Shown here in pieces: positions 1 to 8,937 of a stretch of DNA of 64,000 nt. Source of the stretch: Thermoanaerobaculum sp964488355 (GTDB taxonomy: Bacteria > Acidobacteriota > Thermoanaerobaculia > Thermoanaerobaculales > Thermoanaerobaculaceae); NCBI GenBank assembly GCA_964488355.1, contig CAZAUJ010000009.1:1-64000 (forward strand), in the 5' to 3' direction. Made by a program: the position numbers and the translations under genes. The notes beneath the pieces are model-generated. The model made no database searches and was not told where the DNA came from. It saw only the letters and a list, made by a program, of their open reading frames with translations. How positions within the stretch are numbered: the stretch's first letter is position 1; each line of letters opens with the position of its first letter.

Positions 1-5
1 GGTGG

Positions 6-401
6 ATGGAGTTTGTGCGGCGGTGGGGGAACAAGGCGTATGCGAGTTTGGAGGATGCGGACGAGGTGGTGGATGGGGTGGAGGTGAGGTTGGTGAGGTG
101 GCAGGGGGGTAGGGTGTGGGAGGTGAGCCCTGAGGCGCCGGCGTATCCGCATCTCCGGGGGGAGGTGGCGTACGGGTACGTGGGGGACTACCCGGAGTTT
201 CGCGTGCCGCTGGGGGCGGTGCAGGAGTACCTGTTGACGATGGGGAAAAAGCTTTTGGCTGAGAAAGTGGGGCCGAAGGGGCCTGCGTACGGGCGGGATT
301 GGGTGTTTGTGGACTTGCCGATGGAGGGGCGGATGAAGGACGGGCGCAAGGCGGAGGTGCATGGGCTGGTGGAAGTGCGCCACGTGCCGGTGGGCGTGTG
401 A
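6..401 (+). CDS. Hypothetical protein, possibly 5'-truncated by the window edge
   Basis: The frame is open to the left edge, so the ATG at 6 may be internal and the protein longer than the 131 residues seen. The product is soluble-looking, rich in Val, Gly and charged residues, with no signal peptide or membrane segment in the visible part. Codons are strongly G-rich at third positions. I recognise no family or motif. It ends 54 bases before the decayed HEAT-repeat gene and reads the same way, so the two may once have been co-transcribed. Confidence 0.45.
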   Translation: MEFVRRWGNKAYASLEDADEVVDGVEVRLVRWQGGRVWEVSPEAPAYPHLRGEVAYGYVGDYPEFRVPLGAVQEYLLTMGKKLLAEKVGPKGPAYGRDWVFVDLPMEGRMKDGRKAEVHGLVEVRHVPVGV

Positions 402-455
402 GGGGGGAGTACCGGCTCACGCGGGTCCTGGCAAATCTCAAACGTTTAGGCTAGG

Positions 456-1016
456 GTGGGAACGCTCTGGTGCTGTAAGACTTTCTCCTGCTTTTGGCTT
501 GTGGCCGGTGCCCTCAGCGTTTTGGCTGGGCCTTTGCTGGCAGCCCCGCCTCACGCGGGTCCGCTGCCTGGGTTGCCCTCTTCTTCGGCGGATACCAAGG
601 TTGCCGCGCAGGCTCCGCCTGGGGGTGGGAAGGGCGAGAAGATCCTGCGTCTCCGGGTGAGGGAAAACGGGGAGGGGATTTCCGGGGTGTCCTTGAGCAG
701 GGAGGTAACGGGGCTCTTGTCCCAGCTGCTGGCGTATGCCGGTGTGCGCCTGGTGGCGGGCACCAGCCAGGAAGGCGCCCGAGCCCTGCGCTTTGAGGTT
801 TATGGCCCGGAGCAACGGGATGCCGGGGAGCGGGAGCCCTGCTTCCCTGTGGAGGTGCGGGTCACCCTTAATGGGGGCCGTGACCGCTGGTTGACGCTGC
901 CGCCCAACGCGCGGCCGGAGAAGGTAAGTTGGGACAAGCTGGGGAAGGCTTGGAGTTTTTTAGCGCCCATCGTGGTGGGTTGGGGCGCGCAAATTCTGCT
1001 CTCTTCCGAAAACTAG
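456..1016 (+). pseudogene. N-terminal fragment of a secreted HEAT-repeat protein
   Basis: A GTG start opens a 186-residue ORF with a Sec signal (hydrophobic residues about 12-30, ending in an Ala-rich cleavage region), a Gly/Pro linker, and a compact domain of about 110 residues I do not recognise. The frame stops at TAG 1014-1016. Reading straight through that stop in the same frame gives a HEAT-like helix (LFLASLEDNSPAVRCAAVLA) that continues into the next ORF. This ORF is therefore best read as the front of a longer exported HEAT protein interrupted by a nonsense codon. It could instead be a short intact protein beside an unrelated HEAT remnant. Confidence 0.5.
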
Positions 1017-1643
1017 CGGCCTTCCCTTTTCCTTGCCTCGCTGGAGGACAACTCCCCCGCGGTGCGGTGCGCGGCGGTCCTGGCCTGGCGCGAGCAAAGC
1101 CAGCGGAATGTGGGGCAGGGCGTAGGAGCCCTGCCGCGGCGGCTGCGGTTGGTGGGGCAGGACCCGGATCCCCAAGGGCGCTGGGCGGCCCTGGCCGTGC
1201 TGACGGCGTCGCGGCCTGATGGGGAGTCGGCGGCGGCTGGGCTGGCTGACTCGGACCCGGTGGTGCGCTGGCAGAAGGCCAACGCTCTTTACGGGCTTTT
1301 GTCCAGCATCCGCTACCAAGGTAGGGCCAGCGCGAACGCGCAAAGCGACGCCTTGCTCAACCTTCTTCCCGCGGCCCTTGGGGATGAGGCCCGGGAGGTG
1401 TGGGTGGAGGGCTTGGACGTGGTGCACGAGGTGTTGGAGTCGTCCTCGCTGGGCGATAAGCCGCTGAACAGCCAAGTGGCTCGTGCCTTGCTCGCGACCC
1501 TCGGCCATCCCCTCTGGCCGGTGCGTCAGAAGGCTGCGAAGGTGTTGGCGGCGTGGAAGGAGCCAAGGGCCATCGAGGGCCTGCTTCGAGCGGCGGGGGA
1601 CCAAAACGAAGCGGTGCTGGAGGCGGCCGGCAGGCCCTCGTGA
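1017..1643 (+). pseudogene. HEAT-repeat fragment 1 (same frame as the upstream ORF)
   Basis: This is alpha-helical repeat sequence with typical HEAT signatures (DPVVRWQKANAL, PVRQKAAKVLAAW, NEAVLEAAG). It follows in frame from the ORF ending at 1016, with possible internal GTG starts such as 1062. The frame fails near 1628-1640, where the repeat pattern jumps to another frame (QALVSRSTADTKPFLVQLL). HEAT repeats usually make scaffold or protein-binding solenoids; no catalytic role is implied. Confidence 0.6.
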
Positions 1644-2473
1644 GTCGTTCCACGGCGGACACCAAGCCTTTCCTTGTTCAGCTGTTGAGCTCGGAATCCT
1701 GGCGGGCGCGCCAAGCCGGAGCCGTCATCTTGGGCCGACTGAAGGAGCCTTCCGCCTTGCCAACCTTGTCTCCCCTGATGGTCGACAAGGCCATGGGTGT
1801 GCGGGTCGCGGCTCGTTTGGCTGGAGAGCAGATCGACCCGCCATGGTGGCACCGGCCGGAGGCTGCCAACGCGGCGCTGCTTTTTCGCTCCGTTTGGTTT
1901 GACTCAGATCCAGGCCGCCTGGGCGCTGCCGCTGAGGCTTGAGGCGCCGCTGGGGATGCGCAGGCGGCGCAGGCGCTCCTTTCGGTCCTTCGCGACCGGG
2001 ACGGATCGGTGCATTTGTGCGTCGTGCAGGCCCTTGGCCATGGGGAAAAAGCTGAGGTCCTTACCGCGCTGCGCAATCTGCTGAAAAGCCCCCAATGGGA
2101 GGTGAGGAGGGCAGCGCTGGAAGCCTTGGGCTGCCAAAGTGAGCCCGCAGCCTTCCCAGAGCTGTTAGCCGCCTTGGGCGACCAGGATTGGCTGGTCCGG
2201 GCGTCAGCGGTAAAAGCCCTGGCTGCCTTCCGCGATGAGCGGGCGGTGGAGGCCGTGCTGCGCACCCTCACCGATCCGCAGGAGGAGGTTCGCCTCGCCG
2301 CCTTGCAAGCCCTCCATGCCTGGGAGCCATGGTGGGCCACAAGCCAAGGTGCGAGAAAAGCCATCCCCCATTTGGCGGCCGTCCTTGCCGACCCCCACGC
2401 TTCCGGCCGCTGGTTCGCCGCGTACGCCCTGGCCAAGATGCCAGAGGGCGCCGCGGGCCAGGCGCTGATATAG
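1631..2473 (+). pseudogene. HEAT-repeat fragment 2, with an internal stop
   Basis: In this frame the HEAT pattern resumes (SWRARQAGAVILGRLKEPSALPT), meets a TGA near 1940, and continues directly after it (QAAQALLSVLRDRDGSVHLC, then PQWEVRRAALEALG, DWLVRASAVKALAAF, EEVRLAALQALHAW). The part after the stop is open from about 1941 to TAG 2471-2473. The unbroken repeat register across the stop argues for one ancestral gene rather than separate genes. Confidence 0.6.
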
Positions 2474-2818
2474 GTGCGCTGGAGCACGGGGACCCCGAAG
2501 CTCGCCTCTTGGCAGCGCAGGCATTGGCCGCAGGCCGAGATCCCACCGCTTGCCCAAGCTTGGTACGTGTGGTGGCTACAAGCGACGACCGGCTGGGGTT
2601 GGCCGCTTGGCATGCGCTCAAAAAAAGCTGTGACGGTTGGGATGATACGCGATGGCAACCAAGCGGCAAGGTCTGCGCTGGAAAAGGCGCTGCAGCATCC
2701 CAACGAGGAGGTGAGGGAAACGGCATCGCAGGCATGGGAGACTGGGGTAGAAAGGCCAAAAATTACGGAAATCGCAACGCCACTGGTCACGGGGCCTCGG
2801 TTTGACACCCTGGGGTAG
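2465..2818 (+). pseudogene. HEAT-repeat fragment 3 (C-terminal end, two frames)
   Basis: After about 2465 the repeat moves to a third frame (ALEHGDPEARLLAAQALAAG, LGLAAWHALKKS). At the A7 run 2620-2626 it moves again and ends in the frame closing at 2818 (ALEKALQHPNEEVRETASQA). The homopolymer makes an indel at this site easy, either in evolution or in sequencing. The promoter of the next gene overlaps the 3' end. Confidence 0.5.
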
Positions 2819-2830
2819 CAGGCGTATGGT
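2802..2830 (+). promoter_or_regulatory. Sigma-70-type promoter for the periplasmic PPIase gene
   Basis: TTGACA at 2802-2807 and TATGGT at 2825-2830 are separated by exactly 17 bases. The expected start site lies about 30 bases upstream of the ribosome-binding site (AGGAAAGGA) of the gene at 2869. This is one of the best -35/-10 matches in the window. Confidence 0.65.
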
Positions 2831-2868
2831 GGGGGCGGCGGCGAGCCGCCAGGAAAGGAAGCAACGTC

Positions 2869-3846
2869 ATGAAGAAAGGGGCAGTGGTGTGTTTTTTGTT
2901 GTCAGCGGCGGTAGGGGCGCAGACCGCCTTTACCGTTAACGGTAAGGCGATAACCACGGCGCAGCTGCAGTTGGCCAAGGGGGCGCTGTTGTCGCGCATG
3001 GGGCTGCAACCGGGCATGGTGGACGAGGCCATGCTTACCAAGGCAGCGGTGGACCAGCTGGTGGCCATGGAGCTTTTGGCGCAAGCGGCGCTGGAGGCCA
3101 AGCTGAAGGTGGAGCCGGCAGAGGTGAAGGCCTCGCTGGATCAGGAGAAAAAGCAGATGGGTGGCGAGGAAGCCTTCGCCAAGGCGCTGCAGCAAGCAGG
3201 TTTGACGGAAGCGGAGCTGGCCCGAATCGAGGAGCAGCGCCTTTTAATCCAAAAGTTCATCAACCAGGAAATCAACCCCAAGGCCACCGTGGCCGATGGG
3301 GAGGTGCAGGCGTACTACCAGGCTCACCCGGATGAGTTTAAGCACGAGGAGCAAATCAAGTTGCAAATGATCTTGACCCGGCCAGCGGGAGCGGACGAGA
3401 AGGCACAAGCGGAGGCAAACGCCCGCGCGGAGGCAGCCGCCAAGCGGGTGGCAGCGGGCGAGGACTTTGCCAAGGTGGCGGCTGAGGTTTCTGAGGATCC
3501 TTCCAAGCAGCGGGGTGGCGAGGTGGGTTGGGTGCGCAAGGGCATGCTGCTGGCCGAGTTGGAGGGGCCGGTTTTTGCCCTGAAAGCGGGCGAGGTCTCC
3601 AAGGTGCTGCAGAGCCAGTACGGGTTCCACCTTTTCCGCGTGGCCGAGCGGCGCCCAGCGGGCCAGTATCCCTTTGCCGAGGTGAAGGAAAACTTGGCCA
3701 AGATGCTGCGCGACCGCAAGAGCTCCGAGCTGTTGATGCAGGCGGTGGAAACGCGCAAGGCCAAGGCCAAGATCGAGGCGGTGGATCCACAGGTGAAGCA
3801 AGCGCTGGAAAAGGCGGCCCAAGCCCCAAAGGATGGCCAGCAGTAA
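2869..3846 (+). CDS. SurA/PrsA-type periplasmic peptidyl-prolyl isomerase (PpiC/parvulin)
   Basis: The 325-residue protein has a signal peptide (residues 1-17), a helical SurA-N-like chaperone segment (about 20-135) and one parvulin PPIC domain (about 150-260, with SEDPSKQRGGEVGWV and a conserved QYGFHLFRV strand), then a charged helical tail. Known family role: chaperoning and prolyl isomerisation of exported or outer-membrane proteins in the periplasm. E. coli SurA has two PPIC domains; one domain is common in PrsA and many non-proteobacterial homologues. The ATG follows an AGGAAAGGA ribosome-binding site and a consensus promoter. The Nudix gene overlaps its 3' end by 14 bases, so the two are co-transcribed. 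Confidence 0.85.
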   Translation: MKKGAVVCFLLSAAVGAQTAFTVNGKAITTAQLQLAKGALLSRMGLQPGMVDEAMLTKAAVDQLVAMELLAQAALEAKLKVEPAEVKASLDQEKKQMGGEEAFAKALQQAGLTEAELARIEEQRLLIQKFINQEINPKATVADGEVQAYYQAHPDEFKHEEQIKLQMILTRPAGADEKAQAEANARAEAAAKRVAAGEDFAKVAAEVSEDPSKQRGGEVGWVRKGMLLAELEGPVFALKAGEVSKVLQSQYGFHLFRVAERRPAGQYPFAEVKENLAKMLRDRKSSELLMQAVETRKAKAKIEAVDPQVKQALEKAAQAPKDGQQ

Positions 3847-4231
3847 GCCGCGCCTGGTGGTGGCAGCGGTGATCGGCGACGAGCACGGTCGGTTCCTGCT
3901 AGCTCGGCGCCCGCTGACATCCCATTTGGGTGGCCTGTGGGAATTTCCCGGGGGAGGGGTGGAGGACGGCGAGGAGCCGGCCGAGGCGCTGGTGCGTGAG
4001 CTGCGGGAGGAACTCGGGGTGGAGGCGGAGGTGGAAAAGCCGCTGACCTTTGCCTGGCACCGTGATGAGCAACGCAGCGTGCTGCTGCTCTTTTACCGCG
4101 TGAGGCTGCGGTCAGGGCGACCGGAGGGGCGCGAAGGCCAGGAGGTGGGCTGGTTCGCTCGGGAGCAGCTCACCCAGCTTCCCATACCTCCCGCCGACCG
4201 GGAGCTGGTGCGCCTTTTGCTGGGGGGCTGA
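3833..4231 (+). CDS. Nudix hydrolase, MutT-like (8-oxo-dGTP diphosphatase candidate)
   Basis: The 132-residue single-domain protein carries a complete Nudix box (G-x5-E-x7-RELREELGV, residues about 40-62), which binds Mg2+ for pyrophosphate hydrolysis. Length, the N-terminal VVAAVIGDEHGRFLLARR strand pair and the WEFPGGGVE motif match MutT-type enzymes that clear oxidised dGTP. Substrate specificity cannot be read from sequence, and other (d)NTP or sugar-nucleotide Nudix roles are possible. The ATG lies inside the preceding PPIase gene (14-base overlap). Confidence 0.85.
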   Translation: MASSKPRLVVAAVIGDEHGRFLLARRPLTSHLGGLWEFPGGGVEDGEEPAEALVRELREELGVEAEVEKPLTFAWHRDEQRSVLLLFYRVRLRSGRPEGREGQEVGWFAREQLTQLPIPPADRELVRLLLGG

Positions 4232-4286
4232 GAAGACCCTGGGGCGCCCGGTGGCGCGGCCGCTGAAAAAGGGTCGCGGGGCTTCC

Positions 4287-4915
4287 TCAGGGCAGGCGTT
4301 CCACCAGCTGCAGAGCTGGGTTTTGCAGGCGAAGGTACAGGCCTAAAAGCGTCAGGCTCCCCTTTGCCACGCGTTCGCTGACGAAGTCAAAGGCGGCCAG
4401 CCGCTGTAAGGACAGGCGCACGGCTGCCCGTCCAAGGGCCTCCTCGTCCACTGCCCCAGCCTTTTTTCTTCCAGAGGTGAAAGGAGCTCCAGCCATCGGG
4501 CAAGGTATGAGCCCGTTGCCACCTCGCGGCCGTGCAGGTACGCCCGCACCCCGCCACACAGGCTATGGCCGATGACCAGCACCTGCGGAACCTGCACCAC
4601 GCGAACGGCGAACTCCAGGGCGGCACTCACTCCCGCCAGGTGACCGGTGTCGGCCGGGGGAGGGACGAGGGCGGCCCCGTTGCGCACCACAAACAGCTCG
4701 CCGGGCCGGGCGTCCAACAGCAAAGCCGGGTCCACCCGGGAGTCAGCACAGGCGACAACCAGGGCGTGCGGTTTTTGCCCCTGGGCCACGGCTTGGCGGA
4801 AGGAGGGGTCCCGGCCGTGGGCGTACCGCGAGCAGAAGCGGTGGAAACCGTCCTCGATCCAGGACGGAAGCGGCGGGCCTTGCGGCTGCTCGTTGCGAGA
4901 AGACGCCTTTTCCAT
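4287..4915 (-). pseudogene. Beta-class carbonic anhydrase, frameshifted near the 3' end
   Basis: From the ATG at 4915 the frame gives an N-terminal and central beta-carbonic anhydrase with zinc-site motifs CADSRVDP and GHSLCGG (two Cys and one His ligand, plus the Asp-Arg dyad). At a T6 run (4462-4467; A6 on the coding strand) the family-like sequence moves to the frame ending at 4287, which supplies the usual C-terminal helices (RLSLQRLAAFDFVSERVA, then a strand ending LQLVERLP). Without correction the ORF stops at 4352 with 187 residues and an unrelated tail. The conserved sequence on both sides suggests a recent indel or a homopolymer sequencing error. Role if intact: CO2/bicarbonate interconversion in the cytoplasm. 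Confidence 0.75.
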
Positions 4916-5036
4916 CGCGCGGAGATTTTAGCCGTCGAGGCAAGGCCAGCCAAACAGATTTCGCTGGCGGGCCGAGGGTGCAGCCTTCCGGTGCGCTTGC
5001 TGGCCGCTGCCGTACAATCACCGGCGGAGGTTGGGC

Positions 5037-6332
5037 ATGGTGGATGCGGAAATTCGGGGGTTGCGACAACGGATTGGGGAGCGGGTGCGTATCCGTGGCT
5101 GGCTTTTCAACAAGCGCTCCTCCGGCAAGCTGCAGTTCCTCATCCTGCGGGACGGCACCGGCCACCTACAGGCGGTGGTGTTCAAACCGGAGGTGAGCGA
5201 GGAGGTTTGGCAGGAAGCGGAACGGCTGGGTCAGGAATCGTCCTTATGGGTGGTGGGTTCGGTGCGGGAAGACCAGCGGGCGCCCGGAGGGGTGGAGCTC
5301 ACGGTGGAGGACCTGGGGGTGGTGCAGCACTGCGCCGACTACCCCATCACCCCCAAAGAGCACGGCGTGGCTTTTCTTCTGGACCACCGCCACCTTTGGT
5401 TGCGCTCCCGAAGGCAGCACGCCATCATGCGCGTGCGTAACGAGCTGTGCTTTTCCATTCGTGAGTTCTTCTACCAGCGCGGCTACGTGCTCATCGACTC
5501 GCCCATCCTTACACCCGCCGCCTGCGAGGGGACTTCCACGCTTTTCGAAACCGACTACTTTGGGGAAAAAGCGTACCTGTCCCAATCGGGCCAGCTTTAC
5601 CTGGAGCCGGCCGCGGCTGCCCATGGCAAGGTGTATTGCTTCGGGCCCACCTTCCGGGCGGAGAAGTCCAAAACCCGACGCCACCTGATGGAGTTTTGGA
5701 TGGTGGAGCCGGAAGTGGCCTGGATGCGCTTCCCCGAGCTTTTGGAGCTAGCCGAGGAGTTCGTTTCCTATCTGGTGGCCAGGGTGTTGGACCGCTGCCG
5801 CGAGGAGCTCAAGCTGCTCGAGCGGGACACCAGCAAGCTGGAGCCAGCCACCCAGCGACCCTACCCCCGGCTGGACTATGCCGAGGCGGTGGCCAAGCTG
5901 CAAGCCAAGGGTTTTGCCGTGCAGTTTGGCAACGACTTCGGCGGCGACGAGGAAACGGCGCTGGCAGACGAGTCAGGAAAGCCCGTCATGATCACCCGCT
6001 ATCCGGCCCATATCAAGGCCTTCTACATGGAGCCAGACCCCGATGACCCCACCCGCGCATTGGCAGTGGACATGATTGCCCCGGAAGGCTACGGGGAAAT
6101 TATCGGCGGCAGCGAGCGCATCTCCTCCTACGAGCTTTTGGAACGGCGCCTACGCGAGCACAACCTGCCACGGGAGGCCTTTCAGTGGTACCTGGACGTG
6201 CGGCGGTACGGGGCTTTCCCCCACTCGGGCTTTGGCATGGGCATTGAGCGGGTGGTGGCGTGGCTCTGCGGCTTAGACCATGTGCGGGAGACCATCCCTT
6301 ACCCGCGCATGCTCAACCGCCTGTATCCGTAG
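5037..6332 (+). CDS. asnS: Asparagine--tRNA ligase
   Basis: This class IIb aminoacyl-tRNA synthetase has an N-terminal OB-fold anticodon-binding domain (about 1-105: IRGWLFNKRSSGKLQFLILRDG) and a catalytic domain with motif 2 (FRAEKSKTRRHLMEFWMVEPE) and motif 3 (GFGMGIERVV). The pattern is AsnRS rather than AspRS. At 431 residues it is of normal length. I chose ATG 5037 over the in-frame TTG at 5031 because the GGAGG at 5026-5030 is correctly spaced only for the ATG. A TACAAT hexamer at 5013-5018 could be a -10 element, but no -35 is evident. The gene is divergent from the carbonic anhydrase. Confidence 0.93.
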   Translation: MVDAEIRGLRQRIGERVRIRGWLFNKRSSGKLQFLILRDGTGHLQAVVFKPEVSEEVWQEAERLGQESSLWVVGSVREDQRAPGGVELTVEDLGVVQHCADYPITPKEHGVAFLLDHRHLWLRSRRQHAIMRVRNELCFSIREFFYQRGYVLIDSPILTPAACEGTSTLFETDYFGEKAYLSQSGQLYLEPAAAAHGKVYCFGPTFRAEKSKTRRHLMEFWMVEPEVAWMRFPELLELAEEFVSYLVARVLDRCREELKLLERDTSKLEPATQRPYPRLDYAEAVAKLQAKGFAVQFGNDFGGDEETALADESGKPVMITRYPAHIKAFYMEPDPDDPTRALAVDMIAPEGYGEIIGGSERISSYELLERRLREHNLPREAFQWYLDVRRYGAFPHSGFGMGIERVVAWLCGLDHVRETIPYPRMLNRLYP

Positions 6333-6563
6333 GTCGGCCCCAGGGTGATGGGGCTTGGTCAACGGGAAAGGCAAGGACTTTCGCCCGGAGGCGGTGGTTG
6401 CCCGATAACAGCAGGAGGGACGGAAGTTCTGCCAGTGCCTGCAGAGCTCGGCCGTCGGCAGCCCGCGAGTCCTTAAAGCGCCTCACGCTCCGGCACCGGG
6501 CCAGCCCGGCTCGGGTGGCCTGAATCCCGAGAAAGGCAAGGCGCTAGGGTAGAATGTGCGGCC

Positions 6564-7967
6564 GTGGTGGAGACGCTCCTGGATCGGCCGGTACGCGTGG
6601 GCATGGTTTGCCTGGGTTGCGCCAAGAACCTGGTGGACAGCGAAATCATGCTCGGCTTTTTGCGTGAGCAGGGTTTGGAGCTCACCCACGATCCGGAGCA
6701 AGCAGAGGTCATCATCGTTAACACGTGCGGCTTTGTTGAGGAAGCCAAGCAGGAGTCCATTGACACCATCCTGGAGCTGGCGCAGCTCAAGGAAAGCGGA
6801 TCCCTCAAGCGGCTGGTGGTGGCCGGCTGCATGGCGCAGCGCTACGCCCGCGAGTTGGCAGCCGAAATTCCCGAAATCGACGCCTTTGTGGGCTTGGACG
6901 AGCTGGACCAGGTGGTGGCAGCGGTGGTTGGCCAGCGGCGGCGCGACGAGCTTCCTGACCAGCGGGCCTCCATGCGCCTTTACGACCACCGAGCCCCGCG
7001 CCTTGTGACCACCGGCGGGGTTTACGCCTACCTCAAGGTCGCCGAGGGCTGCAACAACCCCTGCAGCTTCTGCCACATCCCTCGTATGCGGGGCTTGTTC
7101 CGCTCCCGCACGCTGGCGTCGCTGGTGGCCGAAGCGCAAGCGCTGGAAAAGCGGGGGGTGCGGGAGCTGGTGCTTATTGCCCAAGACACCACCCGGTACG
7201 GCGAGGATCTGGGTCTGGGACGGGAGGGGCTGCGGCGGCTTTTGCAGGAGCTTTTGGAGCACACGGCTATTCCCTGGATTCGCTTCCTCTACGCCTATCC
7301 CTCGACCCTGGACGAAGGGATCTTCCGCTTGATGGCCAGCGAACCTCGCCTGGTGCCTTATCTGGACATCCCCTTGCAGCACGCCTCCCGCCGCGTGCTT
7401 AAGCTCATGCGGCGGGGTGGCGATGGGACCAGCTTCCGCCGGCTAATCGAGCGCGCGCGGGAGGAGGTGCCCGGCTTGGCGGTGCGCACCAGCTTGATCG
7501 TGGGCTTTCCCGGCGAGGGCGAGGAGGAATTTGCCGAGCTTTGCCGATTCGTGGAGGAGGTGGGCTTTGATCACTTGGGGGCTTTTGCCTACTCCTTCCA
7601 AGAGGAAAACCCGGGAGCCGCTTTGGGTGACCCGGTTCCCCTAAAGGTGAAGCAGGCGCGCCGGGAGAAGCTGCTGGCGCTGCAGCAGCGCCTGTCACGC
7701 CGGAGGCTGCGGGCTTTGGTGGGGGAGGCGAGGCTGGTGCTGGTGGATGGTCCATCGGCGGAGCATCCCTGGGTGATGACTGGCCGGCTGGCTACCCAGG
7801 CGCCCGAGGTGGATGGCGTGGTCTTTCTCTCGGGGGCCGAGGTGAAGCCAGGAGATTTCGTGCTGGCGCGCATCACCCGCTCCACCGACTACGACCTGGT
7901 GGCCGAGGTGCGGCAGGTGGCCAGCCGGAAACCCGTGACGCGGCGCCTGCCCACGCTGGCCCGCTGA
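6564..7967 (+). CDS. rimO: Ribosomal protein S12 methylthiotransferase RimO
   Basis: This radical-SAM methylthiotransferase adds a methylthio group to an Asp of ribosomal protein S12. It has the N-terminal UPF0004 domain with three cluster cysteines (C19, C55, C89), the radical-SAM motif CNNPCSFC (C163, C167, C170), and a C-terminal TRAM domain (about 395-455). RimO rather than MiaB is supported by the LGCAKNLVDSE start and overall length (467). The start is GTG 6564; a TAGAAT hexamer 9 bases upstream could be a -10 box. The 231 bases between asnS and this gene hold only a short hairpin (6337-6354) and no convincing ORF. ribF follows after 4 bases. Confidence 0.93.
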   Translation: MVETLLDRPVRVGMVCLGCAKNLVDSEIMLGFLREQGLELTHDPEQAEVIIVNTCGFVEEAKQESIDTILELAQLKESGSLKRLVVAGCMAQRYARELAAEIPEIDAFVGLDELDQVVAAVVGQRRRDELPDQRASMRLYDHRAPRLVTTGGVYAYLKVAEGCNNPCSFCHIPRMRGLFRSRTLASLVAEAQALEKRGVRELVLIAQDTTRYGEDLGLGREGLRRLLQELLEHTAIPWIRFLYAYPSTLDEGIFRLMASEPRLVPYLDIPLQHASRRVLKLMRRGGDGTSFRRLIERAREEVPGLAVRTSLIVGFPGEGEEEFAELCRFVEEVGFDHLGAFAYSFQEENPGAALGDPVPLKVKQARREKLLALQQRLSRRRLRALVGEARLVLVDGPSAEHPWVMTGRLATQAPEVDGVVFLSGAEVKPGDFVLARITRSTDYDLVAEVRQVASRKPVTRRLPTLAR

Positions 7968-7971
7968 TCCC

Positions 7972-8937
7972 ATGGAGCTGGTCCGCGACCCTTCGCCGTG
8001 GACAGAGCTCCCGCAAGGTGGCGTCGTCAGCATCGGCAACTTCGATGGCGTGCACCGAGGCCACCAACAGCTCCTGCGGCGGGCGGTGGCCCGAGCCGAG
8101 GAGTTGGGGGTGGCGGCGGTGGCGGTAACTTTTTGGCCACATCCGGAAAAGGTGCTGCGGCCTTCCTCCGGTTTGAAGCTCCTCACTACGCAGAGCCAAA
8201 GGCAGCAGCTTCTAGCCAGGACGGGGCTTTCGGTGCTGGTGGAGGTTACCTTTTCCCGCGAGTTCGCCCGGACCTCCGCCGAGGACTTCGCCCGCAACTT
8301 TCTCGCTGCCCGCCTGCGGCCACGGGAGGTGCACTTGGGCCAAAACTTCCGTTTCGGGCACGGACGGGAGGGGGACGTGGCCTTTTTGGCTCAACTGGGG
8401 CCGCAGCTGGGATTCGCGGTGGCAGGCATGGCGCCCATTCACGACCAGCAAGGACCCATCTCCTCCTCACGAGCGCGGCGGGTAGTGGCGGAGGGGGAGG
8501 TGGAACACGCTTGCGCCCTTTTGGGCCGCTTCTACTTTGTGGACGGTCGGGTATGGCAGGGGCAGCGCATGGGCCGGCGCCTGGGGTTCCCCACGCTGAA
8601 TCTGGAACCAGAAAACGAGTTGCTGCCGGCCCATGGGGTGTACATCACCGCCACCTACATCCCTTCTTTTTCTCGCCTGTTCCCCGGGGTTACCAATGTG
8701 GGCGTGAGGCCAACCCTTTACGAAAACCACCGACTGACGGTGGAGACCCATCTTCTGGACTTTACCGCCGACGTGTACCAAGAGCCGGTGCGATTGTTTT
8801 TTCTCAAGCGTCTGCGCGAGGAGAAACGCTTCTCCGGAGTGATGGAGCTGGTCTCTCAAGTTCGCCAGGACATTGGTGCAGCCCGCGCCTACTTTGCCGC
8901 TGCCGATTTTCCGGCGGAGAAGCTGGTCTTGCCATGA
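7972..8937 (+). CDS. ribF: Bifunctional riboflavin kinase / FAD synthetase
   Basis: The N-terminal FAD synthetase half (about 1-180) has the nucleotidyltransferase motif GNFDGVHRGHQ and the ISSSRAR segment. The C-terminal flavokinase half (about 185-310) has GRRLGFPTLNL and GVRPT. Together they make FMN and FAD from riboflavin in the cytoplasm. The length (321) is normal for the prokaryotic fused enzyme. It lies 4 bases after rimO, and its stop overlaps the next gene's ATG (ATGA). Confidence 0.93.
   Translation: MELVRDPSPWTELPQGGVVSIGNFDGVHRGHQQLLRRAVARAEELGVAAVAVTFWPHPEKVLRPSSGLKLLTTQSQRQQLLARTGLSVLVEVTFSREFARTSAEDFARNFLAARLRPREVHLGQNFRFGHGREGDVAFLAQLGPQLGFAVAGMAPIHDQQGPISSSRARRVVAEGEVEHACALLGRFYFVDGRVWQGQRMGRRLGFPTLNLEPENELLPAHGVYITATYIPSFSRLFPGVTNVGVRPTLYENHRLTVETHLLDFTADVYQEPVRLFFLKRLREEKRFSGVMELVSQVRQDIGAARAYFAAADFPAEKLVLP

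Noticed and set aside
1678..2808. 376-codon minus-strand frame across the HEAT remnant
   Set aside because: Ser/Ala/Arg-rich shadow typical of antisense frames in GC-rich DNA. The HEAT pattern on the plus strand explains the region better.
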